Shown here: in pieces, positions 22,009-33,096 of the stretch
Numbering within the stretch: position 1 is the first letter of the stretch
How the letters are laid out: every line of letters starts with the position of its first letter
Assembly (NCBI RefSeq): GCF_001659605.2
Contig: NC_035172.2
Coordinates: forward strand, 23,202,000 to 23,265,999
DNA length: 64,000 bases
Source: Manihot esculenta
Taxonomy: Eukaryota > Streptophyta > Magnoliopsida > Malpighiales > Euphorbiaceae
Reading direction: 5' to 3'
The notes under the pieces: model-generated
What the model saw: the letters and a program-made list of their open reading frames with translations, nothing else
Told to the model about the DNA's origin: nothing
The model's database searches: none
Position numbers and translations under genes: made by a program

Positions 22009-25000
22009 CTTTAGCAAAGACAACTATTTCTACTGCTATTCTTTTTGTGAGGAGACATGCTCTAAAGTTTCTTAATCTTGTGCTTTGTAATGGTGTTTTC
22101 TCTACCAAGCTTTCACTTAACATCCGACTTTTTAGATTAAGTTTTTTTATTCTATTTATATTTTTTTTTCTTTCTTTAAGAAAAGGTTGTCCTTTCAACA
22201 TTGCATATATCGAAATAGAGATTTTAAAATAATTTTGGAGGATCAGACTATAATTAGACTTGCCCAACATTACATGTCTTAGCAACAAGTCACCATGCTT
22301 TGTGGCATGTGCTTTATGTTATTGAATGCTAGGGATGTGGAGATGTAAGAATTATTGATAATAAAAATATACGTCAGTAGTAAGAAAATGATGGAGGTTT
22401 TATCACTGGACTAAAAATGTAGAACATAAGAGGACAAATTTTTATGTAAAATCTATTAGAAGAATTTTAATATGATGATATCACAATAAAGTGAAAAAGT
22501 ATGAAATTTTAAAATTGAATCTCAAGAGAAATCATTTAAAAAAGATGAAAGGAACTCTAATACAACATCTAGCTAAAACATAAAATCCAATTAAGTAAAA
22601 TAAAGTGTTGGTAGTCTAATCAATGAGTGTTGAGATAAAATGTTTAGTATTTTTTTAAAGTGAAGCAGAAAGTTTACTTTTCATGAATAAAACACATACT
22701 TGCCGTGAGCATTTATCTCTTAAAATATGTTTAGCATTTATCATTATTGATGTATTTTATTAGTGGATGGATCCGATACAAATAAAATATGTATAAAAAA
22801 AATTCTAGTGATTTGGGAGGAAGACAAGAGTAGACTAATCACTGGCTTGGTGAACACTGAGCATGATAAATAATGATGAAGAAGGTCTAAAATGGACAAG
22901 AATGAGGATATGAGAAGAGATTATGTGCTAATTCACAAACAGCAATTAGGTTTGGTGAAATTTAATCTGGTTTATCATAGGTGTCGTATATTTTTTTATA
23001 GAGAAATTAACATACTTATATTTTGAAAATATCTTAATTTATAGTGAATCGGATATAAGTATTTTCTATATATATAAGTGAGATATTAATCAGTTAAATA
23101 ACTTATATTTAAAGGGTTAATATGTTTTTTAAGAGTTAATTTAATATATTTTTAAAATTTAAAAGACATAAATTTATTAAAAGGTTTATTTAAATTATAT
23201 GAAAAAAGGGCTTGTAACCATTGATCCATACTTTAAAGGCCAAACCTTAATTTTGCCTTTGATGAGTTGGTGCTGTTGATTTCTATAATTGCCTGGTTTT
23301 CTTGATTTTTAGTTTTTAAATTTCGCTTTTCATTTTTAATTTTTTAAACATGAAAGATAATTTCTGATATTTAAAAAATATAAAATATGTTTTATAATTG
23401 TTAAAAATTTGAAAAAAAAATATTTTTAACTTTTTAAATAACAGTGGTTAGAGAAGTATTAGATTAATTTAAATATAAAAAAAAACCAAGATTAATTATT
23501 TATTCGAAGTTATTACAAAAAAGTAAATTTGAATTTTGATCCACTAGAAAATTTTACACTAATTAGGACCGTCTGGTACGTGGGATTAAGTTAACAAAAC
23601 TTAACATATGAAATTTTTTATTCTTTTATTGATATAATTTATCTATATCTTTAAATTTTGTAAATTATATTTTACATATTTACTAATAAACTTTTTATCC
23701 CATAATTTTTATGGACCTCTATTTTTTTTCGTCATTTTTTACAATATAATTAATATATAAATTAACAATTATAACCTATTTAATTTTATCTCAACACAAT
23801 TTCTTATTTTTTCTAAATGAAAATTCAAATCATCTTTTAATATTTAATTCAAACCATATATTATTAATAATAATTTTATTATTTCAATTAAAATTAATAT
23901 TCATATTTCATATTAAATATGAATATAATTAAAAAATTAATAAAAAAATTATCATTTACCTAAAATAACTATCATTTCATGATTTATATGAATAAATAGG
24001 GGTCATTATTAATGAGGAAAGGAGTATTATTTTTCTAAGTTTCCCTTATAAATGTAAAAAATTATAATTAATAAATAAAAATTATGTTGATTATATTTTT
24101 TCAAAATTAATTAATTTATAATTAAATAATAAGTTTATTATTTGTTATAAAAGAAATATAAGACTAAATATTCATATAATTTTATTTAAGTTTTGTCATT
24201 AAACTTCTACTCAACAATATTAATCGCTACACTATTAATTAATTTTGAATTCCTTAAAATATACAAGAGTAAAACTTAAGTTAAAATTTGTAACCTTATC
24301 CTAAAATTTTGCAAAAATCTACACAAACATACTGCCCTCATGTCTTAAACAATTGCTTGTTTTGCAATTCAAATAAAAAGAAAAGTTGATTATAAAAAAA
24401 ATTAGGGTAATCCTCACCTAATAATGATGTTAAGCCCTAACCAACCTTTTCTTCATTCTTGTGAGTTATAATTACTAAACATGTGATATTATATTACTGT
24501 TTAAAAAGTTAATTGAAGCCTTGTGAGACTCATGCTACCAAACCCTTGATTTTTAATTGCTTTAGCTTCTTCTTCTTCCATTGGACCCAGAAGCTTGAAT
24601 TGTCTATCATCAGAAAACTACCACAATAATGCATGTCAAGTGTTGCTTTATTTTTCAAAGATTCCATTCATGTCGAGTCATCTCAAGATAGAATATGAAA
24701 AACTTTTTTTTTTTTAAAGTTTATATATATATATGAAAGATCAAACACTCAACTTCATTTTAAAAAAATATATATTTTAACTATCACTCATTTCAACACT
24801 CATTTCTTAGTCTTTTATTTAAATTTTGATATAAAAGATGATAAGGATATATAAAATAATTTTTTATTTAACTTTATTTTAATTCATAATAAATGTTATA
24901 TGTTTATTTAAATAAAGGAAATATGATTTATTCTAACAATTCTTTTTTAATTTTTTAATCTTTAATGGCTTTCTACGTAAAATTAATTTCTCAAAATTTA

Positions 25001-25507
25001 TCACTAGCTTGCTCAATAATACCATCTATTAGAACATGAGTTTTCTTATTGAAAGCGCAGTTCAACATTTATTGACATGGTTGTTATTAAAAAATATTAT
25101 ATTAAATGTATTAGTTAAAAAATTATTAAAATTGGTACTAAATTAAATTCAACTCATTTAAAATATAAATTTAAAAATAATTAATATTTTTAAAGGATAT
25201 AAAATTTTATATCTTTTTTTCTAAAATATACTTAAATTACAATATCAAATAGATAAATATAAAAGCAAAAGAATTTATATATATAGTGTCTAGAGAAGCA
25301 AACATGATAGGACTACTAGATTATTAAAAGAAGCTAAATTAATATAGTGATGTAAGGCAATTCAATCATATTAGATTATGCATTTAATATTAAATATTAA
25401 TTTATTAATTACGTGGACCTAGCAAAAACAAAAAGACTTGATTAAAATAATAGTCCATAGGACGGCTATTGAGAAATTTTATATGTGTAGCTTTTGTTCA
25501 GAGGATC
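22009..25507. other. AT-rich intergenic DNA
   Basis: About 3.5 kb of very AT-rich sequence, mostly T/A runs. No frame longer than about 80 codons looks coding and no transposon ends were recognised. It may be old, decayed repeats or host intergenic DNA; I see nothing definite. Confidence 0.6.
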
Positions 25508-25512
25508 CATGT
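25508..25512. repeat. Left target-site duplication of Gypsy-1 (catgt)
   Basis: catgt precedes TGTAATACC and recurs at 35372-35376 directly after the 3' LTR. Confidence 0.93.
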
Positions 25513-25691
25513 TGTAATACCCGGCTAGACTCCGGTATCAGAATTCCTACCGTCCGGTGGAATCTCGGATGTCGGAGACCTCTAGAAGGGTAGAAATATG
25601 TTTTTATAAAATGTTTTAATACATTTTATGGTTTTAAGTATGAAATAAAATGAGTTTTTGCATGAAAATAGCTTTGGAGGAAAAACCCAGG

Positions 25692-25860
25692 TTCGGCCGC
25701 CGAAACTCAAGTTCGGCCGCCGAACATGCATGCGTTTTGGAGGCACGTTAGGCCCCCGAAAGCATAAGTGAGGGACATCCAGGTTCAGCCGCCGAACTTT
25801 ACCTTCGGCCGCCGAACTTGCATGTGTTGTGGAGGCACGTTCGGCCCCCGAACGTGGTCT
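25692..25860 (+). promoter_or_regulatory. Upstream array of TTCGGC-N-GCCGAA words
   Basis: Perfect six-base arms around one base occur at 25692-25704, 25712-25724 and 25805-25817, with a one-base variant near 25786. The array ends just upstream of the TATA box. Each contains GCCGCC, the core of the plant ERF-binding GCC box, so a promoter role is plausible but unproven. Confidence 0.6.
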
Positions 25861-25870
25861 CGCCAGCCAC

Positions 25871-25878
25871 TATAAAAG
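25871..25878 (+). promoter_or_regulatory. TATA box of Gypsy-1 5' LTR
   Basis: tataaaag sits within ccactataaaagggtccc, 358 bp into the LTR. The same block is kept at 33455, 53489 and, on the minus strand, near 56066 and 63716. The divergent LTR has it near 37336. Confidence 0.75.
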
Positions 25879-26707
25879 GGTCCCTTAGCCGAAAACGAGC
25901 GAGCTTTTTCCCCATTTTCGGCCAAGGTGAGTCTCCGCCGCCCCTCACCCATCTTTGGAGTCTTTCCTCTAGATCTTTCAAGATTTTCACTTGTTTTCAC
26001 TTTATTTTGAAGATTTGAGCTTTTGAGCAAAGTTTTGGAGCTTGGTGGTTCAAGAACCCAATTTCTCCCAACTTCAAGTTTAGGTCGTCTCCCTCTCGGT
26101 CTTCAAGAGGTAAGAGCCGATCTTAAGCTCCTTGCATGTTTTAAGTAAGTTTTAAGTAGATCTATGGGTTAGAATGCATGTTTAGGTTATGGTTATGTTT
26201 ATGGGTATAAATGTATGTTCATGAACAATGTGGATGCTTGATGTGTTGTAGATGGGGTTTATGATGGTTTGAGACCCCTAGGAACATGTATGCTTGTGTT
26301 TGTGTATTGTAGAATAGGTTTGATGCATGTTGGAAAGGTTTGGAGGCGAAATGTACATAGAGAGCCAAGTTTCTGCCCTTTGACAGAAACCAGGTTCAGC
26401 AGCCGAAGGACTTTCAGCCGCCGAACATGGCTGGAGAGGCAGCCTTTTGGCTGCCGAAGCTTGCCCCCGAAAGGGAGACATTCGTCTCTGTCTGGCAGTT
26501 TCGACCGCCGAAGGTGCCGCCGAACCTGCCTGACTTTCGGCTCTGGAGGGACTTTCGGCCGCCGAACCTGCCGCCGAAAGTGCCCTGTCCAGGCCTCCTT
26601 TGCATGATTTTGTATGGTTGTTTCAGGATGTTTTAGGGGGTTTTTGGGGAGTAGTTTTTAGTTATGTTCAGGTATGTTTGGTCCCTCATTTGAGTCCACC
26701 TGTGTAG

Positions 26708-26778
26708 GTTCGGACCCGAGGAACCGAGGACCCCAGCAGTGAGTTCAGCTGCTTCGGTGTTGTCAGAGTCAGCCAGAG
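26708..26778 (+). other. Exon-like block in the Gypsy LTR
   Basis: It is preceded by tccacctgtgtag and followed by gtgagtgg, which look like a 3' and a 5' splice site. It contains cggacccgaggaaccgagga. The equivalent in the divergent LTR (38176-38245) is 70 bp with the same borders. Splicing is inferred from sequence only. Confidence 0.4.
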
Positions 26779-26937
26779 GTGAGTGGAACTAAACTTAATC
26801 TTTTAAATTAAATGTTTTATCATGTTACATGCATCATGATTATGCTATAGGATGATTGCATTAGCTTCACGAATATGCCGCATTGCATCTATTGTTGTTG
26901 ATGTGGGTGAATGTTGGATGACCCAATTAGTCCATGA

Positions 26938-27120
26938 CAGGAAGACCAGGACCCCATTCTACGGCCTGGCACAATGTAAGGAAAGACCAGGACCCCATTC
27001 TACGGCCTAGCACGGTTATGGGACTCGAAGACCAGGAGCCCAGAGGAGGCCCTGGGGCAAATGGTAAGTAATGTGTGTTATGACAGGAAGACCAGGACCC
27101 CATGCTACGGCCTGGCACAA
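26938..27120 (+). repeat. Imperfect tandem repeats in the Gypsy-1 5' LTR
   Basis: Three close copies and one degenerate copy of 'gaagaccaggacccca.tctacggcctggcac' occur, spaced by about 40-60 bp. They are present in the 3' LTR too (34575-34760). The solo LTR and Gypsy-2 LTRs carry a diverged form around 'attctacgtccctggcac'. Confidence 0.75.
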
Positions 27121-27736
27121 TGTTAGCTTGGACTAATTGGTGACAAGTTCACCCAACCCTTATGTGAATTGTCTGTGTTATGATGCATTTCATTGGAGCA
27201 TAGTGTTAATATGTTTTATAGTTCTACTCACTGGGCTTTTAGCTCACCCCTCTCCCTTTACCCCCAGGCTTGCAGGTACAGGATAGAGCAGGAGTCCGGA
27301 TAGAGTAAAGAAGTCATGTTTATGTAATAGTTAGTAATGGACATGATCATTTTGTATGGTAATGTTTTAATCAGTATAGATGATGTTTATGGATGCTAGA
27401 GGTGTGCTTGACCATAGATTATTGTATCCCTTTCTAATACATGATCTTGGATTTTTATGATGTTTATGTAAACCAACTCAGCATATGTTTTGTCACCCAT
27501 TGGGGGCATTGATGAGATCCCACTGAGGGATCAATGTTATGTTAATGTATATGCACAGGTTGAGTTTGGTTGATGTATATGGAAAGAAAAGTTTTAATTT
27601 TGATGTATGTTGTCGATCATGTATGGGATTAAACAGGTTCACAGGATGCATGTTAGGCTTGCTACGGGTCCCGGCGGCCTTAAGTCGACCCGGATCCTAG
27701 CGCCGATAGCGGTCCAATTTTCGGGTCGTTACAAAA

Positions 27737-27749
27737 TGGTATCAGAGCC
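27737..27749 (+). other. Gypsy-1 primer-binding site
   Basis: tggtatcagagcc stands three bases after the LTR end. It matches initiator-Met tRNA. Confidence 0.9.
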
Positions 27750-28005
27750 TTAGGTTCACATGGTCGGACCTAGAGTGTCGGGCTCATAGATGTTATAGAA
27801 GGTCAAGCACAATAGGAAAGATCATGTCCACTAGGATAGGATGTGGAGTCTTGTCTTGATTAATGATGTGAAATGCCATGATGATATGCATGTGCATTAA
27901 TGATATGCTATGATATGTGGTGTATGTGATACGGGTTCATGTGTGCCCACATGAACCATATGATGCTAATGTTTGTGCTATGTGTACTGTTTTTCAGAAA
28001 ACAGG
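27750..28005 (+). other. Gypsy-1 untranslated leader
   Basis: Short noncoding leader. It ends with tgtttttcag at about 27988-27997, a good 3' splice-site-like sequence a few bases before the gag ATG and kept in Gypsy-2. Confidence 0.6.
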
Positions 28006-29871
28006 ATGAGGGGAACTCGTCGATCAGTAAGATTGACTGGAGTACCACCTGAGGATGAGGGCATGAGCGCCCGTCCTCCAGCATTGCCTAGGGCAATGTC
28101 TAGTAGATCTAACCTAGAAAGAGCAGTAAGAGACCCTAGAAGGTCTTTGGATCTGGGTAGAAGCAGATCAGTCAGAGGAACAGTTCAGGGAGGAGCGTCA
28201 GAGGACATGGGGGATGATATGGATGTAGAGCAGATGAGGGATGGCAGTTTGGGAGTTAGCATGTCGCAAGAAGGTATGGGAGAATCCCAAGGAGGCACTC
28301 AGGCCTCGGGATTTGTTCAGCCACCCTACTACCCACACTTCTCACAAAACCCCGGGTATTCGATGGGAGGTACATCGGATTACCCTAGCTTCACTCCTTA
28401 TCCCACACAGATGCCATACCCACCATACTACCCACCATATTCACAGTACCCGATGTATCCACCCCCACCATACTATCCAAATCCAGCAAACCCTACCACA
28501 GAAAATGTTGCACCACCTCCACCACCTACAGAACCAGCAGCCCCAGTTGCTCAACCTTCTAGACCTAGCTCAGCCAGCGGGAGCAAGGTTAAGATGACTG
28601 AATACATGAAGTTGGGTGCTCCCCAGTATGAAAAAGGGGATGACCCATTTGTATATCTTGAAAGGGTTAAAGTGATCACAGAGGAGATAGGGGCTGATGA
28701 TAGTAGAGCCATTCAGATGGCTGGGTTCACACTTAAGTGCAAGAAGGCACGAGAGTGCTTCAAGAATTATGTGAACCCGAGAGTGGACAGCATGTCCTGG
28801 GAAGAGTTTGCAAACGAGTTTGCAGGATGGGCTTTTCCCGATAGTTCAAGGGAGTTGAAGATGATAGAGTTCGAGCAGTTGAGGCAGACGGATGAAATGA
28901 GTGTAGAGGAGTACACCGACAGATTCTTGGAGTTGCTGCCTTTTGCTGGACAGAGTCTGGATACAGATTCGAAGAAGTCAAGGAGGTATGTCATGAAGCT
29001 TCATTCCAGGTATTCCTCCTTGATTCAGTCAGTGGACAGGGAGAGCTTCCATGCCATAGTAGATATGGCCAGGAAAATGGAGGCCAGTGCCATCATTCAG
29101 GGGACAGTTAAGCAGACAGTGGCACAGCCTTCTGGTTCTAAAACTCTGGGTGGGGGAAGATTAGATCCTTCTACCCTGAGTGCAGCAGCTTCAGGCAGTA
29201 AGAGATGGAGTAAGCCCAAGGGTAAGAAGAATAAGTTCTGGAATAAAGTCAAGTCCAGTCTGGGATTTGGAAGTGGCTCAAGCTCTGGTGCGGATAATGC
29301 AGTTTGTGCGAAGTGTGGTAAGCCACACAGGGGAGTATGTCGGTTTGGGACGAACGCCTATTTCAGATGTGGTCAGGAGGGGCATATGGCTCGAGAATGT
29401 CCAAGAGCAGTCCCGATGGCTCAGTCCCAGCAGACAGCCTCAGGCAGTGTAGCGCAGCCAGCAGCTCCAGCCATGACTCAGGCCAGTGGCAGAGGCAGAG
29501 GGAGAAGGGCAGCCTCTTCTTCAGCGGGTTTCAGAGGTGAAGGTCCATCAGCTCCATCACGGATCTTCACAATGACACAGCAGGAGGCAGATGCATCTAA
29601 CACCGTGGTGGCAGGTAACTTAATCATTGGTTGTTCAGATGTGTATGCCTTGATGGACCCTGGTGCATCTCATTCTTTTATTGCTCCGAGAGCCGTGGGG
29701 AGGTTAGGTCTGATGACTTCTGGGTTAGAGTGTCCTCTCTGGGTCAGTGGACCCAAGTGTGATCCATCAGTGGCAGAGTCAGTCTGCCAATGTAGTCCTG
29801 TGTTTGTTGAGGGAAGATGCTTGTCCGCCGACCTAGTGGTTCTAGATTTGACAGATTTGACGTCATTCTAG
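28006..29871 (+). CDS. gag: Gypsy-1 Gag and N-terminal protease
   Basis: The start at 28006 ([10 protein letters not shown]) is chosen over the ATG at 27973 because the latter lies before the splice-acceptor-like site. A Pro/Tyr-rich N-terminal region (about residues 100-175) is followed by a Retrotrans_gag domain (about 205-370; [16 protein letters not shown]). [12 protein letters not shown] forms a first Cys/His motif. The second knuckle reads [14 protein letters not shown], with its first Cys replaced by Tyr; Gypsy-2 has Cys there. The protease active site DPGASHSF lies near residue 550, in the style usual for Tekay. The frame ends after a missing T in the run at 29855-29857, so protease and pol are separated. 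Confidence 0.92.
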   Translation: MRGTRRSVRLTGVPPEDEGMSARPPALPRAMSSRSNLERAVRDPRRSLDLGRSRSVRGTVQGGASEDMGDDMDVEQMRDGSLGVSMSQEGMGESQGGTQASGFVQPPYYPHFSQNPGYSMGGTSDYPSFTPYPTQMPYPPYYPPYSQYPMYPPPPYYPNPANPTTENVAPPPPPTEPAAPVAQPSRPSSASGSKVKMTEYMKLGAPQYEKGDDPFVYLERVKVITEEIGADDSRAIQMAGFTLKCKKARECFKNYVNPRVDSMSWEEFANEFAGWAFPDSSRELKMIEFEQLRQTDEMSVEEYTDRFLELLPFAGQSLDTDSKKSRRYVMKLHSRYSSLIQSVDRESFHAIVDMARKMEASAIIQGTVKQTVAQPSGSKTLGGGRLDPSTLSAAASGSKRWSKPKGKKNKFWNKVKSSLGFGSGSSSGADNAVCAKCGKPHRGVCRFGTNAYFRCGQEGHMARECPRAVPMAQSQQTASGSVAQPAAPAMTQASGRGRGRRAASSSAGFRGEGPSAPSRIFTMTQQEADASNTVVAGNLIIGCSDVYALMDPGASHSFIAPRAVGRLGLMTSGLECPLWVSGPKCDPSVAESVCQCSPVFVEGRCLSADLVVLDLTDLTSF

Positions 29872-32800
29872 GGATGGACTGGCTATCTACCCATGGTGCT
29901 ACCTTGGACTGCAGGGACAAGGTAGTCAGGTTCAGAGGTCAGGATGGGTCTGAGGTTGTCTTCAGAGGAGACAGGAGGGGTACACCTAGAGGTCTGATAT
30001 CAGCTCTTCAAGCTCGTAGGTTGCTCAGGAGGGGATGTCAGGGGTATTTGGCTCATGTGAGAGAGCTTAGCAGTCAGGTCAGAGAGCCCGCCTCAGTGCC
30101 AGTGGTTAGAGAGTTCTTAGATGTGTTCCCAGACGAGCTGCCAGGTTTACCACCTGCTAGGGAGATAGAGTTCGAGATAGAACTGATGCCTGGAACCCGA
30201 CCGATCTCTATCCCTCCCTACAGGATGGCGCCAGCAGAATTGAAAGAGTTGAAGGAGCAGTTACAGGAGTTGGTAGACAAGGGCTTCATCCAACCGAGTA
30301 CCTCACCCTGGGGTGCTCCAGTTTTGTTTGTGAGAAAGAAGGATGGATCCCTTAGGCTTTGTATCGACTACAGGCAGTTGAACAAAGTCACTACCAAGAA
30401 CAAGTACCCTTTGCCAAGGATCGACGATCTATTCGACCAGCTAGCAGGAGCGGGTTGTTTCTCCAAAATAGATCTGAGATCTGGGTACCACCAGCTGAGG
30501 ATCAGAGATGAGGACGTGCCAAAGACAGCTTTCAGGACCAGATATGGGCATTTTGAGTTCCTTGTAATGCCGTTCGGGTTAACCAACGCCCCTGCAGCAT
30601 TCATGGATCTCATGAACAGAGTGTTTAGCCAGTACCTAGATCACTTCGTTATTGTCTTCATAGATGATATCTTGGTGTATTGCAGGAATGCAGAGGAGCA
30701 TGCCCATCATCTGAGGTTGGTTCTACAGACCTTGAGGGAACATGGCTTGTATGCCAAGTTCTCCAAGTGTGAGTTCTGGCTGAGGAGCATTTCGTTCTTG
30801 GGGCATGTAGTGTCAGAGAATGGGATAGAGGTGGACCCCAAGAAGACAGAAACTGTGGTTAACTGGCCTAGACCCACTTCAGTGACGGAGATCAGGAGTT
30901 TCTTGGGTTTGGCAGGTTACTACAGGAGGTTCGTTCAGGACTTCTCGAAAATAGCAACTCCTCTGACCAGACTAACTAGGAAGAATCAGAAGTTTCTGTG
31001 GACCGACCAGTGCGAAGAGAGTTTTGAAGAGCTTAAGAAGAGGTTGACTTCAGCACCAGTTTTAGCTCTGCCATCTAGTGATGAGGACTTTACAGTCTTT
31101 TGTGATGCGTCCCGTGTGGGACTGGGTTGTGTACTGATGCAAAAGGAGAGGGTGATTGCTTATGCTTCGAGGCAGCTAAAGAAGCATGAGATGAATTACC
31201 CCACACATGACCTTGAGATGGCAGCAGTAATCTTTGCACTCAAGATGTGGAGGCACTACCTCTATGGGGTAAAATGTGAGATCTTTACAGATCATAAGAG
31301 CCTGCAGTACATCCTGAGTCAAAGAGATTTGAACTTGAGACAGAGGAGATGGGTAGAGCTGTTGAGTGACTATGATTGCAAGATTCAGTATCATCCGGGT
31401 AAGGCGAATGTCGTGGCAGACGCCCTAAGCCGGAAGTCACTAGGCAGTCTATCCCACATCACGGCAGAGAGGAGACCAGTGGTGAAGGAGTTTTACAAGC
31501 TCATTGATGAAGGTCTACAGTTGGAGTTGTCTGGTACAGGTGCCTTGGTTGCTCAGATGAAAGTGACGCCCATGTTTCTGGAGCAGGTGGCTCAGAAACA
31601 GCATGAGGACCCAGAGTTAGTGAAGATTGCCAGGACGGTTCAGTCAGGCAAGGACAGTGAGTTCAGATTCGACAATAAGGGGATCCTCCACTATGGGAGT
31701 CGTTTGTGTGTACCAGATGACATAGGGCTAAAAGGAGACATTATGAGAAAGGCTCATAATGCAAGATACAGCATTCACCCCGGAGCCACCAAGATGTACC
31801 AGGATCTGAAAAAGGTTTATTGGTGGCCAACTATGAAGAGAGAAGTGGCACAGTTTGTGTCAGCCTGCGAGGTGTGTCAGAGGGTGAAGCTGGAACATCA
31901 GAAGCCGGCTGGAATGCTTAACCCGCTACCTATTCTAGAGTGGAAATGGGAGAATATAGCTATGGACTTCGTAGTGGGGTTACCGGCGACGTCCAACAGA
32001 TTGGACTCCATATGGGTGATTGTGGACAGACTCACCAAATCTGCTCACTTCATCCCTGTCAGGAGTGGCTACTCTGTGGACAAGTTGGCGCAGGTGTATG
32101 TTGATGAGATCGTCAGACTGCATGGGGTTCCTGTTTCTATAGTGTCAGATAGAGGGCCCCAGTTCACCTCCAGGTTTTGGCGGAGTCTGCAGGATGCCAT
32201 GGGTACCAGGTTGGATTTTAGCACTGTCTTCCATCCACAGACAGACGGACAGTCAGAGAGGACCATCCAGACCACAGAAGATATGCTAAAAATGTGTGTG
32301 CTGGACTTTGGCGGTTCTTGGAGGCAGCATCTACCTTTGGTGGAGTTTGCCTACAATAACAGCCATCATGCTAGCATCGGGATGGCTCCATATGAAGCGT
32401 TATATGGGAGGAAGTGCAGGTCACCTGTTTGCTGGGAGGAAGTTGGAGAAAAGGCCTTGGCAGGGCCTGAGCTAGTAGAGATCACCAGCAGGGTGGTACC
32501 CTTAATCAGAGAAAGAATCAAGACTGCTGCAAGCAGACAGAAGAGTTATGCAGACATCCGCAGAAGGCAAGTAGAGTTCCAGGAGGGGGATCTGGTATTG
32601 CTCAAGGTGTCTCCAATGAAAGGAGTGGTTCGGTTCGGAAAGAAGGGTAAGTTGGCTCCGCGGTACATCGGACCCTTTGAAGTCCTGCAAAGGATTGGGA
32701 ATGTATCGTACAAGCTGGATTTACCCGCTTCAATGGAGAGAATCCATCCGGTTTTCCATGTTTTTGTGTTGAGAAAGTTCGTGTCAGATCCGGGCAAGGT

Positions 32801-33005
32801 TCTTAGTGAGCCTGATGTGGAGATCCAAGAGGATCTCACCTATGTTGAGCAGCCGGTACGGATTCTGGACACTCAAATCAGGAAGTTGAGAAACAAGGAA
32901 ATCCCGATGGTGAAAGTCCTTTGGAACCACCACAATATGGAAGAATGCACTTGGGAGACACGGGAGTCTATGCTCCGGCAATATCCTCATCTCTTTTACG
33001 ATTAG
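29858..33005 (+). CDS. pol: Gypsy-1 Pol: protease end, RT, RNase H, integrase, chromodomain
   Basis: About 1050 residues in one open frame. Protease tail ILGMDWL; RT from about 30120 with the catalytic FIDD block near 30655-30666; RNase H beginning [11 protein letters not shown] near 31090; integrase zinc region (H..H..CEVCQ, about 31755-31885); integrase catalytic Asp in MDFVVGLP (31965), Asp in VSDRGPQF (32140-32160) and Glu in GQSERT (about 32255); C-terminal chromodomain-like segment at about 32830-32990 ([15 protein letters not shown]). All catalytic residues I could locate are present. The chromodomain may direct insertion to marked chromatin (family knowledge). Separation from gag by a one-base deletion would block a single polyprotein. 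Confidence 0.93.
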
Positions 33006-33083
33006 TCCCTATGTGTTTTATGTGTATGATGTGATGATTCTATGCATGTGCTAGTTGAGGAACATTCGGGGACGAATGTTCTT

Positions 33084-33096
33084 AAGGGGGGGAGAA
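33084..33096 (+). other. Gypsy-1 polypurine tract
   Basis: aagggggggagaa abuts the 3' LTR. Upstream is attcggggacgaatg, the conserved word before the tract in many plant gypsy elements. Confidence 0.9.

Larger units (their letters stand above)
25513..27733 (+). repeat. Gypsy-1 5' LTR
   Basis: 2221 bp. It contains two clusters of ttcggccgccgaa-type words (25692-25860 and 26394-26580), a TATA box at 25871, donor-like sites at about 25926 and 26110, a 71-bp exon-like block at 26708-26778, and imperfect repeats of a 'gaagaccaggacccc..tacggcctggcac' unit at 26938-27120. Confidence 0.95.

Noticed and set aside
22001..22288. Overlapping ORFs of 79 and 95 residues on opposite strands at the Athila right border
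   Set aside because: They begin at the border of the LTR or target duplication, have no recognisable domain, and sit in AT-rich DNA.
22009..25507. Possible host gene in the longest non-transposon gap
   Set aside because: Very AT-rich, no long frame, no recognisable exon; a noncoding RNA cannot be excluded from sequence alone.
25692..26580. CRISPR-like look of evenly repeated short words
   Set aside because: Spacing is irregular, spacers are themselves related, and the setting is a plant LTR with TATA box and target duplications.
26414..26605. Arg/Gly-rich ORFs on both strands through the GCC-word arrays (also 33843-34244, 53860-54255, 62918-63379)
   Set aside because: The open frames follow from GC-rich palindromic repeats and occur in several frames at once; they are low-complexity translation of LTR DNA.
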